From Arcobacter arenosus (lineage in GTDB: Bacteria; Campylobacterota; Campylobacteria; Campylobacterales; Arcobacteraceae), in the NCBI RefSeq assembly GCF_005771535.1, contig NZ_VANU01000003.1, forward strand, positions 124,001 to 188,000: 64,000 nt of DNA. The letters run 5' to 3'. This document shows positions 36,926 to 46,460 of this stretch, piece after piece. The notes under the pieces are model-generated. The model was not told the DNA's origin. It searched no databases and worked only from the letters and a program-made list of their open reading frames with translations. The position numbers and the translations under genes are program-made. The stretch's first letter is position 1. Each line of letters opens with the position of its first letter.

Positions 36926-37744
36926 TTGATTATAATTAAGACAGTTGAGCAACTGCAAGAGATTAGAAAAAATATAAATGGTACTGTTGGTTTTGTACCA
37001 ACAATGGGTGCATTGCATAATGGCCATATCTCTTTAATAAAAAAAGCAAGAGAAGAAAATGAGATTGTAGTAGTTTCAATTTTTGTAAACCCTACACAGT
37101 TTTTACCAGGGGAGGATTTAGATGCCTATCCTAGACGCACTGAGGCGGATAAAAAAATTTGTGAAATGTGCAAAGTAGATTATCTTTTTATGCCTGAAAT
37201 CTCTACTATGTATAGAGAAGAAGAGGTTTTAATTAAAGCACCAAATAAAAGCTTTATATTAGAGGGTAAAAGTAGACCGGGGCACTTTGATGGTGTTTTA
37301 CAAGTGGTTTTAAAACTATTTGGAATAGTACAACCAACAAATGCATACTTTGGGAAAAAAGATGCGCAACAATTAAGTTTAATACAACAAATGGTAAAAA
37401 ATCTATTTTTGCCAATTAATATAATTGCATGTGATATTGTTAGAGAATCTGATGGCTTAGCACTTAGCTCTAGAAATGTTTATTTGGATGAAACCCAAAG
37501 AAAAGATGCCCTTTTAATTTCAAAATCACTTTATAGTGCCGCTTCATTAATTGCAAAAAATGTCTTTGATGTAAATGTTATCAAAGATAGAATCTATGAA
37601 GTTATGGAAAAACTTGATGTTGAGTATGTGGCAATAGTAGATAGAGAATTTAATGAGATAAAAACTATTCAAAGGGGAAATAGTATAATTTTAGTTGTTG
37701 CAAGATTTGGCAATACTAGATTATTAGATAATATCTGGCTTTAA
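36926..37744 (+). CDS. panC: Pantothenate synthetase
   Basis: PanC joins pantoate and beta-alanine using ATP. The 272-residue sequence has [21 protein letters not shown] (HIGH-type motif), [30 protein letters not shown] and [12 protein letters not shown]. All are diagnostic. The start is the TTG at 36926 with TTGAGGAA before it. A strong terminator follows the stop. Confidence 0.97.
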   Translation: MIIIKTVEQLQEIRKNINGTVGFVPTMGALHNGHISLIKKAREENEIVVVSIFVNPTQFLPGEDLDAYPRRTEADKKICEMCKVDYLFMPEISTMYREEEVLIKAPNKSFILEGKSRPGHFDGVLQVVLKLFGIVQPTNAYFGKKDAQQLSLIQQMVKNLFLPINIIACDIVRESDGLALSSRNVYLDETQRKDALLISKSLYSAASLIAKNVFDVNVIKDRIYEVMEKLDVEYVAIVDREFNEIKTIQRGNSIILVVARFGNTRLLDNIWL

Positions 37745-37769
37745 AGAAAACTCCTTAAGAGTTTTCTTT
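37743..37769 (+). terminator. Rho-independent terminator of panC
   Basis: AAAGAAAACTC (37743-37753) pairs perfectly with GAGTTTTCTTT (37759-37769) across a 5-base loop. The T-rich descending arm is followed by AATAGTTAATTTTTT. It overlaps the panC stop and may also serve the convergent gene. Confidence 0.8.
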
Positions 37770-37774
37770 AATAG

Positions 37775-38155
37775 TTAATTTTTTAGCCATTTAATAGCTT
37801 CATCTTCATTTTCAAAAAACTTCACTTCTCCACTTATAAACCAAGAAGCAATTTTTGAAATATACTCTTGCCACTTTTCGTTTCCATAAATTGCAATTTT
37901 TTCAAACTCACTACCATGTTTTAATCCAAGTTTAAAATCATCCCAAGCAGCTCTTAATTCCCAACCTTCTAACTGTGTTGCATCAATTAAAGCTTTTATC
38001 TTTGCTTCCTTTATCCCAAGCAATGCATTATCAATCATTGGATTAATTTTTTCATAATCCTCGTGACTTAATTTGCCAATAGCTTTTAAAAATAAAAAAA
38101 ACTCATTATCAACTCTATTTATACCAATACTAAGGCCATGTTTATATGATTTCAT
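37775..38155 (-). CDS. SpoIIAA-like (STAS/SEC14-fold) protein
   Basis: The 126-residue protein resembles SpoIIAA-like proteins (DUF3478-type STAS fold). Strand-helix alternation is clear: NEFFLFLKAIGKLSHEDYEKINPMIDNAL, KIKALIDATQLEGWELRAAWDDFKLGLKHGSEFEKIAIYGNEKW and ISGEVKFFENEDEAIKWL. The conserved W-E-x-R-A-A-W-D-D block is typical. Function is unestablished. It is an isolated gene convergent with panC and divergent from rimO. Confidence 0.75.
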   Translation of the reverse strand: MKSYKHGLSIGINRVDNEFFLFLKAIGKLSHEDYEKINPMIDNALLGIKEAKIKALIDATQLEGWELRAAWDDFKLGLKHGSEFEKIAIYGNEKWQEYISKIASWFISGEVKFFENEDEAIKWLKN

Positions 38156-38277
38156 AACGTCCTCCCTATTAGTTTTTTCTTTATCTAATTATATCTAAAG
38201 TAGTAAATTTTTTATATAAACTTATACATTAAAAAAATATGATAAAATTGCGAAAAAATTAAGGCAATATTTTATTT

Positions 38278-39630
38278 ATGAAATTTACAACAGATAAACC
38301 AACTAAATCTTTACACCTTGTAAGTCTAGGTTGTACAAAAAACCTAGTAGACTCAGAGATTATGTTAGGTAAATTAAAAGAATATGAAATTACAAATGAT
38401 GCTTCAAACGCTGATGTTATTATTGTAAATACATGTGGATTTATTGATAGTGCAAAAGAGGAAAGTATCAATACAATTTTAAATCTCCATGATGAAAGAA
38501 AAGAGGAATCAGTTTTAGTAATGGCTGGTTGTTTAAGTGAAAGATATAAAGAGGAGCTTCAAAAGGAGTTACCTGAAATTGATATTTTCACTGGTGTTGG
38601 GGATTATGACAAAATTGATACCCTAGTTAATGAAAAAAGAAGTGCCTTTACAGATGAAGTATTTTTATTAAATGAAGAGAATGATAGAGTTATTACTGGT
38701 TCTTCTTACCATGCATATGTAAAACTAAGTGAGGGGTGTAATCAAAGTTGTTCATTTTGTGCAATTCCATCATTTAAAGGGAAATTACACTCAAGAACTT
38801 TAGAATCTTTAGTAAAAGAGGTTAAAAACCTTGTATCAAATGGATATAGTGATTTCTCTTTTGTTTCACAAGACTCTTCATCATTTTTAAGAGATTTGGG
38901 GATTAAAGATGGTTTAGAGCAACTAATTGAAGAGGTTGAAAAAATTGATGGTGTTAAAACTGCAAGAATTTTATACCTTTATCCTTCAACTACAACATTA
39001 TCATTAATTGATAAAATTGCAGATTCTAAAAAGTTTGTAAACTATTTTGATATGCCATTACAACACATTACACCCTCAATGCTTAAAATTATGAAAAGAG
39101 GAAAAGGTGTTGAACAATTAAATGAACTAATGAATCATATGAAATCAAAGCCAAACTCTTTTGTTAGAACAACTTTTATTGCAGGTCATCCAGGTGAAAC
39201 ACAAGAAGATTTTGAAATCTTATGTAAATATTTAGAAGAGTTCAAATTTGACAGAGCAAATGTGTTTTCATATTCTGATGAAGAGGGAACAAGTGCAGCT
39301 AGCCTTGAAGAAAAAATTCCACAAGAACTAATTGATAGTAGAGCTGAAGCCTTAGGTGAAATTATTTCTAAAACTACTCAAGAATCTTTAGAAAAGGATG
39401 TAGGAAAAGAGTTTGAAGTTTATATTGATGGAGAAAGCCAAGAGCATGAGTACTTATTAAGTGCAAGAAAAACACTTTGGGCACCTGACATTGATGGAGA
39501 GATTTATATCAATGATAATGAACTTTTTGAAGAAAATGGTGAACAACAACAGTTAAAATTTGGACACAAATATACTGTAAAAGTTACTGAACTTGTTGGA
39601 GATAAATTACTAGCAACTGTAATTGCATAA
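38278..39630 (+). CDS. rimO: Ribosomal protein S12 methylthiotransferase
   Basis: RimO adds a methylthio group to an aspartate of ribosomal protein S12. The 450-residue protein has the N-terminal MTTase domain (SLGCTKNLVDSEIMLGKL, VNTCGFIDSAKEES), the radical SAM cluster CNQSCSFC with cysteines at about 154, 158 and 161 and a C-terminal TRAM domain. SLGCTKNLVDSE separates RimO from MiaB. Its stop is followed directly by the tilS start. Confidence 0.97.
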   Translation: MKFTTDKPTKSLHLVSLGCTKNLVDSEIMLGKLKEYEITNDASNADVIIVNTCGFIDSAKEESINTILNLHDERKEESVLVMAGCLSERYKEELQKELPEIDIFTGVGDYDKIDTLVNEKRSAFTDEVFLLNEENDRVITGSSYHAYVKLSEGCNQSCSFCAIPSFKGKLHSRTLESLVKEVKNLVSNGYSDFSFVSQDSSSFLRDLGIKDGLEQLIEEVEKIDGVKTARILYLYPSTTTLSLIDKIADSKKFVNYFDMPLQHITPSMLKIMKRGKGVEQLNELMNHMKSKPNSFVRTTFIAGHPGETQEDFEILCKYLEEFKFDRANVFSYSDEEGTSAASLEEKIPQELIDSRAEALGEIISKTTQESLEKDVGKEFEVYIDGESQEHEYLLSARKTLWAPDIDGEIYINDNELFEENGEQQQLKFGHKYTVKVTELVGDKLLATVIA

Positions 39631-39631
39631 G

Positions 39632-40606
39632 ATGAATCTTCAAATTTCAAAAATCAACACTGAAAAAAACCTACTAGCCTTTAGTGGAGGTGTTGATTCC
39701 TCAGCTTTATTTTTTCTACTTCTAAAAAACAATATCCCCTTTGATATTGCAATTGTTAATTATAATATTAGAGAACAATCTAAGAAAGAAATTTTATATG
39801 CAAAACAACTTGGAGAAAAATACAAAAAAGAAGTTTTTATAAAAGATATCACAGAGGAAATATCATCTAATTTTGAAAAAAAAGCTAGAGATTTAAGATA
39901 TGCTTTTTTTGATGAAATTATTGAACAAAACTCTTATGAGAGTTTAATTACCGCCCACCAATTAAATGATAAATTAGAATGGTTTTTAATGCAATTTTCT
40001 AAAGGTGCTGGATTGGTAGAACTTTTATCATTTGAAGAGTTTAGTATACGAAAGAGCTATCAAATAATAAAGCCTATGCTGAATATATCAAGGGATGAAA
40101 TTTTAAACTTTTTAGAAGAAAATAAAATAAAATATTTCATTGATGAAAGTAATATAGATACTAAATATAAAAGAAACTATTTTAGAAAAAACTATTCAAA
40201 TAAGTTCTTAGATGAGTATAAAGATGGTGTAAAAAAGAGTTTTGAATATCTTAAAAAAGATAAAGACTCATTATATAAAGAAGAATTAGTTTTTCAAAAA
40301 AAAGAGCTTGAAATATTTAAATCTTCAAAGGATTTTAATATAGATATTAGAACCATTGATAAAAGTTTAAAAAGAAGAGGAATATTACTTTCTAAAGCAT
40401 CAAAAGATGAAATTTTAAAACAAAAAGAGTGTGTTATTTCCCATGAAATTTCTATTGCAATAAATGAAGATTTTATTTATATTTGTCCATATATCAAAGA
40501 AATAATGCCAAAAAAATTTAAAGAAAAATGTAGAATCAAACATATTCCAAAGAACACAAGAGCTTATATTTTTAAAGAAAATTTGCTTGAAGATTTAGTT
40601 ATTTAA
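39632..40606 (+). CDS. tilS: tRNA(Ile)-lysidine synthase
   Basis: TilS makes lysidine at the wobble position of the tRNA that reads AUA. The ATP loop SGGVDSSALFFLL is at about residues 17-29 and TAHQLNDKLEWFLMQFSKGAG follows. The protein is about 324 residues, so the C-terminal domain is short compared with E. coli TilS, as is usual in Campylobacterota. I use the ATG at 39632 next to the rimO stop. A TTG nine bases earlier would overlap rimO. Its end overlaps the convergent small flagellar-cluster gene by 12 bases. Confidence 0.93.
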   Translation: MNLQISKINTEKNLLAFSGGVDSSALFFLLLKNNIPFDIAIVNYNIREQSKKEILYAKQLGEKYKKEVFIKDITEEISSNFEKKARDLRYAFFDEIIEQNSYESLITAHQLNDKLEWFLMQFSKGAGLVELLSFEEFSIRKSYQIIKPMLNISRDEILNFLEENKIKYFIDESNIDTKYKRNYFRKNYSNKFLDEYKDGVKKSFEYLKKDKDSLYKEELVFQKKELEIFKSSKDFNIDIRTIDKSLKRRGILLSKASKDEILKQKECVISHEISIAINEDFIYICPYIKEIMPKKFKEKCRIKHIPKNTRAYIFKENLLEDLVI

Positions 40607-40864
40607 AAACCTTTTCATTTTTCTATTTTCAACCATTGTTTGTCTAACATTTTCTTTGTGTTTTTTTAAGAAGTCTATATTTTTATAAAAAAGTTCTGAT
40701 AATCTAAGTAAATCATCATGTTCTAAGTCAAAGTCAGTTATTTTTGTTTCAGTTAGATATTTGTTATACCATCTAACTAGGGCTTGAGCCCTTTCTTCGT
40801 TATCTAGAGAATCAAGATAAATTAATTCTTCTAGAGCTTTTAAAGACCAGTCTCTTCTTTCCAT
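40595..40864 (-). CDS. Unrecognised small helical protein after fliS
   Basis: I do not recognise this 89-residue protein with certainty. It is charged and helical, without signal or membrane segments. Its start lies inside fliS (25-base overlap), so it is translated from the same message. A FliT-like or FlgN-like chaperone role would suit the position, but no clear motif supports it. Confidence 0.65.
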   Translation of the reverse strand: MERRDWSLKALEELIYLDSLDNEERAQALVRWYNKYLTETKITDFDLEHDDLLRLSELFYKNIDFLKKHKENVRQTMVENRKMKRFLNN

Positions 40865-41196
40865 GCGTCAATCAAACCTTGAACAACTTTCATAACTTGA
40901 TTGATAGAATTAACGTTATCATCAATACCTGCACTAAATAGAGTTTCAATTTGATAAAGATATAAACCATCAAGATAATATGCTACATCTCCACCATCAA
41001 AATCTAAAACATTTCTAAGCTCATCAAAAATTGCAACAGATTTATTTATATATGTAAATTTAGACTCAATATCTCCACTTTCCATAGATGCTTTAACAAA
41101 TGAAAGATACTTTAATAAACCTTCATAAAGTTTAAGTACCAATACATAAGGGTCATCAGATACTGCATTATGTTGTTGATAGGCTTCAATTCCCAT
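40840..41196 (-). CDS. fliS: Flagellar export chaperone FliS
   Basis: FliS binds flagellin in the cytoplasm and keeps it unassembled. The 118-residue helical protein has the typical start (MGIEAYQQHNAVSDDPYVLVLKLYEGLLKYL) and NKSVAIFDELRNVLDFDGGDVAYYLDGLYLYQIETL, both family blocks. It follows fliD with a terminator-bearing gap, so it probably has its own promoter. Confidence 0.95.
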   Translation of the reverse strand: MGIEAYQQHNAVSDDPYVLVLKLYEGLLKYLSFVKASMESGDIESKFTYINKSVAIFDELRNVLDFDGGDVAYYLDGLYLYQIETLFSAGIDDNVNSINQVMKVVQGLIDAWKEETGL

Positions 41197-41261
41197 ATAT
41201 TAACTCCAATTAATTCATTTGAGGAAAAGTATATTATATCTTTACTTAAAGAAAGTTATGA

Positions 41262-41293
41262 AAGAAAAGCCAATACTACGAATGAGTATTGAC
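41262..41293 (-). terminator. Terminator of flgK-fliD
   Basis: On the minus strand GTCAATACT pairs with AGTATTGGC (41285-41293 with 41269-41277) around the loop CATTCGT, and TTTTCTTTC follows. It starts 11 bases after the fliD stop. Confidence 0.8.
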
Positions 41294-41303
41294 TTTATAA
41301 TTT

Positions 41304-42989
41304 TTAGTTACTTGCTACTGATTGTTCTATCATTAGACTTAAACCTGAGAATGAAGATTCCATTTGTGTTATTATGGTTGCATAAGAAGCAAACTGTTGT
41401 GCTAATAAAGAATATTTACTCTCTAAAGCTTTTTCAGCTTTTTCTTTTTCCTCTTCTAAGGTTTCTTGTCTTTCAGTAAGACGCTCTTCATAAGTATAAA
41501 GTATACCCTCAAATCCATCTAAAGCATCAATATACTCTTTAAGTTCAGATCCTAAACCCATTATAGTCTGAGATTCACCATTTGCATCTTTTCCATAAGA
41601 ATCAAAAAATAAACTTTTCAAACTTTCATAATCATCTGCAATAACTTCATTTAATCTTTCAGTATCAACTGATAAAGTACCTGATTTATCAAGATCTAAT
41701 CCTAGATTAAAAATATTAAATTCACCATTTTCACCATAATTTTTGAAAATTTTATCTTTAATACTTTCCATCATAGTTCTTAATGAATCAGTGTCTCTCA
41801 TAGGTGAATCAGCACTATAAAGTTCTGTATTTACTAACTCAACTAATTCATTATATTTATTCACGAAGTTTTGTAGGTAAGTCTCTACATATGTTGAATC
41901 TTCTTCAATAGAAATAGTTGAATAATCGTTTGGGTCATTTGGGTCATTTGCTTCAACAGCAGTTATTTTTAATCCCCCATCAACTGTAATTACATTTGAA
42001 GAAATATCATATTCAACTCCATTTACAGTTGCATTTAGATTTTGAGCTTGGATAGTTTGCCCATTTTTACTTGAGGCAAGACCAAAATTAAAATCATCTT
42101 GTGTAACTGAAACTTCAGCGCCATCAACTCTACTAATAATAAGTTTATCATTTTCATAAGATGCATTAAATGTAGCACTAGCGTCAATTTTAGTAGCTAA
42201 ATCTTGATAACTTTCAGTAGTTCCATCTAATGTAAAAGTTTCACCATCTATAACTATTGAACCAGTACTTGGGATATCTGTTGATGTATAACTATTTGCA
42301 GCTGTACTTGTAGTTCCAAATCCTAAACTTTGTGAAGTACTTTGAGAAATTTTTAAAGCATTTGCTTCACCTGAATTTGCACTTTTTATAACAATTCTAT
42401 ATGAATCATCACTAACTTTTTCTAATGATGCAGTAATATTTGCATTATAATTAATCTCTGTAACTAACTCTTCATAATTTTTGTTAGCTGTATTAAAAGT
42501 ATAATTTTCAGAAAATAATCCATCATCACCTGCAATTGCAATAGTTAATTCACCATCATTTATATCATTTTCAAGATTTGCACTATTAATTAATACAGAT
42601 TGATAAACATCTCTTGTTGCTAATTGATCAACTTTTACAATTGTTGAACCTGTATTAAGTGAACTTTCACTTGCTGCATCAAAAACTACAGATGTTCCTG
42701 TTGTATTAGCCGATTTTAAATCAAAAACTGTAGTTCCTGAACTTGTAAATTGGTAAAAAGGCTCAACTGCCTCTAAAAGTTCATTTGCCTTAGCAGTAAT
42801 AGCAGCTAATTTAAGTTTTTCACCGTCACTAGTTTCACCATCTTCACTTGCAACCCTTGTAATAGCATCAAGTCTATTTTCAATAGGTTCAACTGTTGAT
42901 TTTCTTTCTGCATCTTTTAATTTATCAATTAACTCTTGGTTTAGTGTTGAGGCTTGTCCACTTCCAAGTCCTAAAATACCATCAGCCAT
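41304..42989 (-). CDS. fliD: Flagellar filament cap protein FliD
   Basis: FliD caps the filament and guides flagellin assembly. At 561 residues it has the conserved N-terminal helical start (GLGSGQASTLNQELIDKLKDAERKS) and a conserved C-terminal coiled region (LYTYEERLTERQETLEEEKEKAEKALESKY, then FASYATIITQMESSFSGLS). The middle is a long threonine-, serine- and asparagine-rich variable part. It is 10 bases from flgK and transcribed after it. Confidence 0.95.
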   Translation of the reverse strand: MADGILGLGSGQASTLNQELIDKLKDAERKSTVEPIENRLDAITRVASEDGETSDGEKLKLAAITAKANELLEAVEPFYQFTSSGTTVFDLKSANTTGTSVVFDAASESSLNTGSTIVKVDQLATRDVYQSVLINSANLENDINDGELTIAIAGDDGLFSENYTFNTANKNYEELVTEINYNANITASLEKVSDDSYRIVIKSANSGEANALKISQSTSQSLGFGTTSTAANSYTSTDIPSTGSIVIDGETFTLDGTTESYQDLATKIDASATFNASYENDKLIISRVDGAEVSVTQDDFNFGLASSKNGQTIQAQNLNATVNGVEYDISSNVITVDGGLKITAVEANDPNDPNDYSTISIEEDSTYVETYLQNFVNKYNELVELVNTELYSADSPMRDTDSLRTMMESIKDKIFKNYGENGEFNIFNLGLDLDKSGTLSVDTERLNEVIADDYESLKSLFFDSYGKDANGESQTIMGLGSELKEYIDALDGFEGILYTYEERLTERQETLEEEKEKAEKALESKYSLLAQQFASYATIITQMESSFSGLSLMIEQSVASN

Positions 42990-42999
42990 AATAAACCCC

Positions 43000-45273
43000 T
43001 TATCTTCTTATACCAAGTAAAGTTTGAAGCATCTCATCAACCACAGTAATAATTTTTGCATTTGCTGTATAGGCTGCTTGAAATTGAATCAAATTTATCA
43101 TCTCTTCATCACTATCAACTTTTGTTAATTGTTCATAACTAGCTTCAAGTGATTGAACAACTGCAGTTTGCGTTTCTTTTAAGAAATCATTGTTTTCTTT
43201 ATCCGATGAAATATTTACTCTTACTTCTTGAAAAAATTCACTAAAAGATGATTTCTCTTGTGTACTTCCATCTTGGGCAAACCCATCAAAATCAATATCA
43301 TCTTTCCACTGCATAGAACTAATATAATCTAAATCTTCTTGATCTAAATCATTTACCATCTCTTCATTAAACACTAATGTTTTTACAGTACTTCCACTAA
43401 AAAGCCCTAAGGTTTCTACAGTTTTCGTACCATTATATGAATCTGTTGAAATATTTCCATAGGTATAACTTCCATTATCTTCAACAACATACTTACTATA
43501 AATATCACTTAATGCGGAAGCTAATGAATCTAATTTATCCTTATAATCTATGATTTTGTTATTTGGTGATGTAGTAGTTAAATTTTCTAATTGTGCTTTT
43601 ATAATACCCGAGTTTACATTCACCTCGCTATCATAAACTGCTAAATATACTTTATTTTCGGCATCCACACTTTGATAGTCATCTTTAAATATTGTATCAT
43701 TTCCATCTGTAGCTGTTGTGATTGAAATTCTTCCTATAAAAGAACCATCTGTTCCATCTTGGTTTGCTTCAACTACTAAAAACTTATCAGATGAAAATAA
43801 ATCTATTTTATTTCCATCTTCATCAACTTCATAATTACCATTAAAAGCAGTAACTTTTTCAGAAATATATGTATTATGATTTATTTCATATTTAAGGGCT
43901 CTAATAAAATTAGTTTCATCAATTTGATCTGCAACACCATCATTATCTAAGTCAACTTGATTTCCATTTGCATCAAGAACATAATCTCCAAAAGTTACTG
44001 AAACTTCATGGGTGTTATCAAATTTATAAGTTATAGTTGTATCAACATCAGATAGACCTGTTCCTACAGTTCTTTGCACATTTATACTATCACCGGCATC
44101 GGGAAAATTAACTGTATTATCAGAATTTGCAGTGTATGTTCCATCCCCATTGTCAGTCCAGTTTGCACTTCCTGAAATAAATGTTGTTAAATCACTATCT
44201 GCATCTGTTGTAATTGTTATTGTATCACCAGTTTTAAAATCAAAACTATCACCATTAGATTGTGCAGTAACTTCAAAAGTTAATACACCCTCTTGGGTAA
44301 TTTTAAATGGTTCAGTACCATTTATTCCCCCATCGATTAAAACTTTTCCTTCAGTTTCATCATAATCAAGAGCTATTGCTGACTCTCCATTTGGAGTAAA
44401 TGTGATTCCTGAATCAAGAATCATATTGTTATTAGATGCACCTGTTAAAACCAATTCTTGGATTTCAAAAGTTCTTCCATTTGCAATACTATCAATTGCA
44501 GTTCCATTTGCATCTTCAGTTGCAAATCTATCGATTTGAGTTGTGTTATCTTCTACTAGATTAACTTCTCTAATATTTGTATTATATCTAACAGCTATTG
44601 CTCCACCAATTTTTAATTGATAATCACCATCTGTTCTATCAACATCTATATCAACTAAAGCAGATAACTCTTTTTCAAGCTGATCTCTTTTATCAAGTAA
44701 ATCATTTGTAGAATTATTAGATAATCCCATTTGTTGATTTAACTCACCAATATCATTTAATATTGCATTTATCTCTTGAACATTATCTTCAAGTCTGTTA
44801 TAAGTAATACTTTCTTGTTGCTCTATATTTTCATATAAATTTTGTAAAGAATCTACTAAATTACTACCTGTAGTTTTAAGTGTAGTTTTATAAAGCTCAG
44901 AACTTGGTGTTGTTCTTAAATTTTCTACTGCTTGAAAGAATCTATTTAAATCGTTTGAGAAACCCGAAGTATCAGTTTCTTTAAACATCTGTTCTACATT
45001 TCCAACAATAGATGAGATTTCATCATAATAACTATTTTTAGTATTCTCTTTCATTATGTTATTAAACATATATTCTGAAGTGATTCTATAAGCATTGTCT
45101 GCTCTAACACCACTTCCAGTAAATCTAGAGTCTCCTAAAGTTAATTCACTTAGTTGGACTACCCTTTTTTTGTAGCCAGGAGTGTTTTCATTAGCTATAT
45201 TATTAGAAACATTTTCAACAGCTATTTTCGCTGCACTAAGCCCAGTTTGGGCTACATTTAAAGATTTTAGCAT
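43000..45273 (-). CDS. flgK: Hook-filament junction protein FlgK (HAP1)
   Basis: FlgK joins the hook to the filament. The conserved N-terminal part (MLKSLNVAQTGLSAAKIAVENVSNNIANENTPGYKKRVVQL) and C-terminal part (EEMINLIQFQAAYTANAKIITVVDEMLQTLLGI) are normal. At 757 residues it is some 200 longer than E. coli FlgK (547), because of a large variable middle. That middle contains a DNGDGTYTA segment near 375, resembling bacterial Ig-like domains, and DANGNQVDLDNDGVADQID at about 430-450, which looks like a thrombospondin-3-type calcium loop. CAAGGAGGT is a strong ribosome site. No sigma-54 (GG-N10-GC) or sigma-28 promoter is visible upstream. Confidence 0.95.
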   Translation of the reverse strand: MLKSLNVAQTGLSAAKIAVENVSNNIANENTPGYKKRVVQLSELTLGDSRFTGSGVRADNAYRITSEYMFNNIMKENTKNSYYDEISSIVGNVEQMFKETDTSGFSNDLNRFFQAVENLRTTPSSELYKTTLKTTGSNLVDSLQNLYENIEQQESITYNRLEDNVQEINAILNDIGELNQQMGLSNNSTNDLLDKRDQLEKELSALVDIDVDRTDGDYQLKIGGAIAVRYNTNIREVNLVEDNTTQIDRFATEDANGTAIDSIANGRTFEIQELVLTGASNNNMILDSGITFTPNGESAIALDYDETEGKVLIDGGINGTEPFKITQEGVLTFEVTAQSNGDSFDFKTGDTITITTDADSDLTTFISGSANWTDNGDGTYTANSDNTVNFPDAGDSINVQRTVGTGLSDVDTTITYKFDNTHEVSVTFGDYVLDANGNQVDLDNDGVADQIDETNFIRALKYEINHNTYISEKVTAFNGNYEVDEDGNKIDLFSSDKFLVVEANQDGTDGSFIGRISITTATDGNDTIFKDDYQSVDAENKVYLAVYDSEVNVNSGIIKAQLENLTTTSPNNKIIDYKDKLDSLASALSDIYSKYVVEDNGSYTYGNISTDSYNGTKTVETLGLFSGSTVKTLVFNEEMVNDLDQEDLDYISSMQWKDDIDFDGFAQDGSTQEKSSFSEFFQEVRVNISSDKENNDFLKETQTAVVQSLEASYEQLTKVDSDEEMINLIQFQAAYTANAKIITVVDEMLQTLLGIRR

Positions 45274-45338
45274 ATTACCTCCTTGACTATTATGGGCATA
45301 TTATTACTTATTATTACATTACAATTCTTAAAATTAGA

Positions 45339-46037
45339 TTAAAAGGGATAGAAGAAAAATTTCAGTATTTTCCAACCAAAAGGTATATGCATAACATCTT
45401 GCTCTTCACCCTCTTTTTCATAAAGTATTTTTAAATTAGCAACTTGTGAAGAATCTACACTATTATCAGGTGTAATATCATAAGGTCTTATAACTCCAGT
45501 GATTGTTATTGATTGCTTTTGACCATCAACTAAAATCTCTTTAAAACCCTTTACAAAATAATTACCATTTGCGTATGTTTCTTCAATTATAACTGAAACA
45601 GTAGTTGAAAAATCTTCACTTAAACTTGTAGTTACATCACCTTTATTACTAGAAGAAGAACTTGATTCATACCCTAAATTTGTAATTGGATTTATAAAAT
45701 TAGCAACTTTTTCAGCAACTCCGCCAGCTGTACCTGCAGTTGCAGATAATCCTGTGCTTGAAGCGTTTCTATCTGAAGTAGTTTCCCTTGAATTACTAGT
45801 GTTTGACGATAAAGATTCATTTATTTTAATTTGAAGGATATCTCCTATTTGTAAATCTTTTTTATCAGCAAATAAAGATGGACCCTTTAGAGTATATAAA
45901 GAACCTTTGTTTCTTTTTACAACAGGAGCAGGTTTAGGAACTTGCATCTCTGGTTTTTTAAAATCTATTTTTGGTTCTTGAGAAACACAACCTAAAAAAA
46001 GAAAAGGCATTAAAAAAATTAGTAAACTATTTTTCAT
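45339..46037 (-). CDS. flgH: Flagellar L-ring protein FlgH
   Basis: FlgH is the outer-membrane lipoprotein ring of the flagellar basal body. The ATG at 46037 gives MKNSLLIFLMPFLFLGCVSQ, a lipoprotein signal with the lipobox cysteine at about 17. A TTG 15 bases upstream is less likely. NKGSLYTLKGPSLFADKKDLQIGDILQIKINESL and EDFSTTVSVIIEETYANGNYFVKGFKEI are family motifs. About 232 residues is normal. It overlaps the preceding gene by 11 bases. Confidence 0.93.
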   Translation of the reverse strand: MKNSLLIFLMPFLFLGCVSQEPKIDFKKPEMQVPKPAPVVKRNKGSLYTLKGPSLFADKKDLQIGDILQIKINESLSSNTSNSRETTSDRNASSTGLSATAGTAGGVAEKVANFINPITNLGYESSSSSSNKGDVTTSLSEDFSTTVSVIIEETYANGNYFVKGFKEILVDGQKQSITITGVIRPYDITPDNSVDSSQVANLKILYEKEGEEQDVMHIPFGWKILKFFFYPF

Positions 46038-46455
46038 TATATTTACTTTCAATAATATATTTTAAATCTAATGCAATTTTGATATCTTTTAAATCTTTTT
46101 TGATAAGTGCAGTTGTTCCATATCTAACTTTTAATGCATCTAAATTAGTATCTGGGTCAACAACTATAAGTGCTTTGTTTGATATAAGTTTTACATCAAT
46201 AACTTTTCGTTGACCTATTAAATCAACTGCAGTTTCAATTTCACGATAGATAATTCGCTCAATTTTTCTACTTTTTTCTTCTTCTTTATTTTTCTCAATT
46301 AATTGTAGCTGCTTTTGATTTTCTAACTCTTGCTGTTTTGCATATTCTTCACTCATATGAAAATAGTAATATACAAACATACTTACAACAGCAAGAGCTG
46401 AAATAAGCTTAATAAGATTCCGTTTTTTATTATTTCTTTTTACAGCTACAATCAT
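46027..46455 (-). CDS. Unrecognised single-pass membrane protein in the flagellar cluster
   Basis: I do not recognise the family of this 142-residue protein. A basic N-terminus precedes one membrane segment at about 16-34, then a lysine- and glutamate-rich helical stretch and a small strand-containing C-terminal domain (VKLISNKALIVVDPDTNLDALKVRYGTTALI). It starts five bases after fliL. Position suggests a flagellar or basal-body role, but nothing in the sequence proves it. Confidence 0.75.
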   Translation of the reverse strand: MIVAVKRNNKKRNLIKLISALAVVSMFVYYYFHMSEEYAKQQELENQKQLQLIEKNKEEEKSRKIERIIYREIETAVDLIGQRKVIDVKLISNKALIVVDPDTNLDALKVRYGTTALIKKDLKDIKIALDLKYIIESKYNEK

Positions 46456-46460
46456 AGTTT

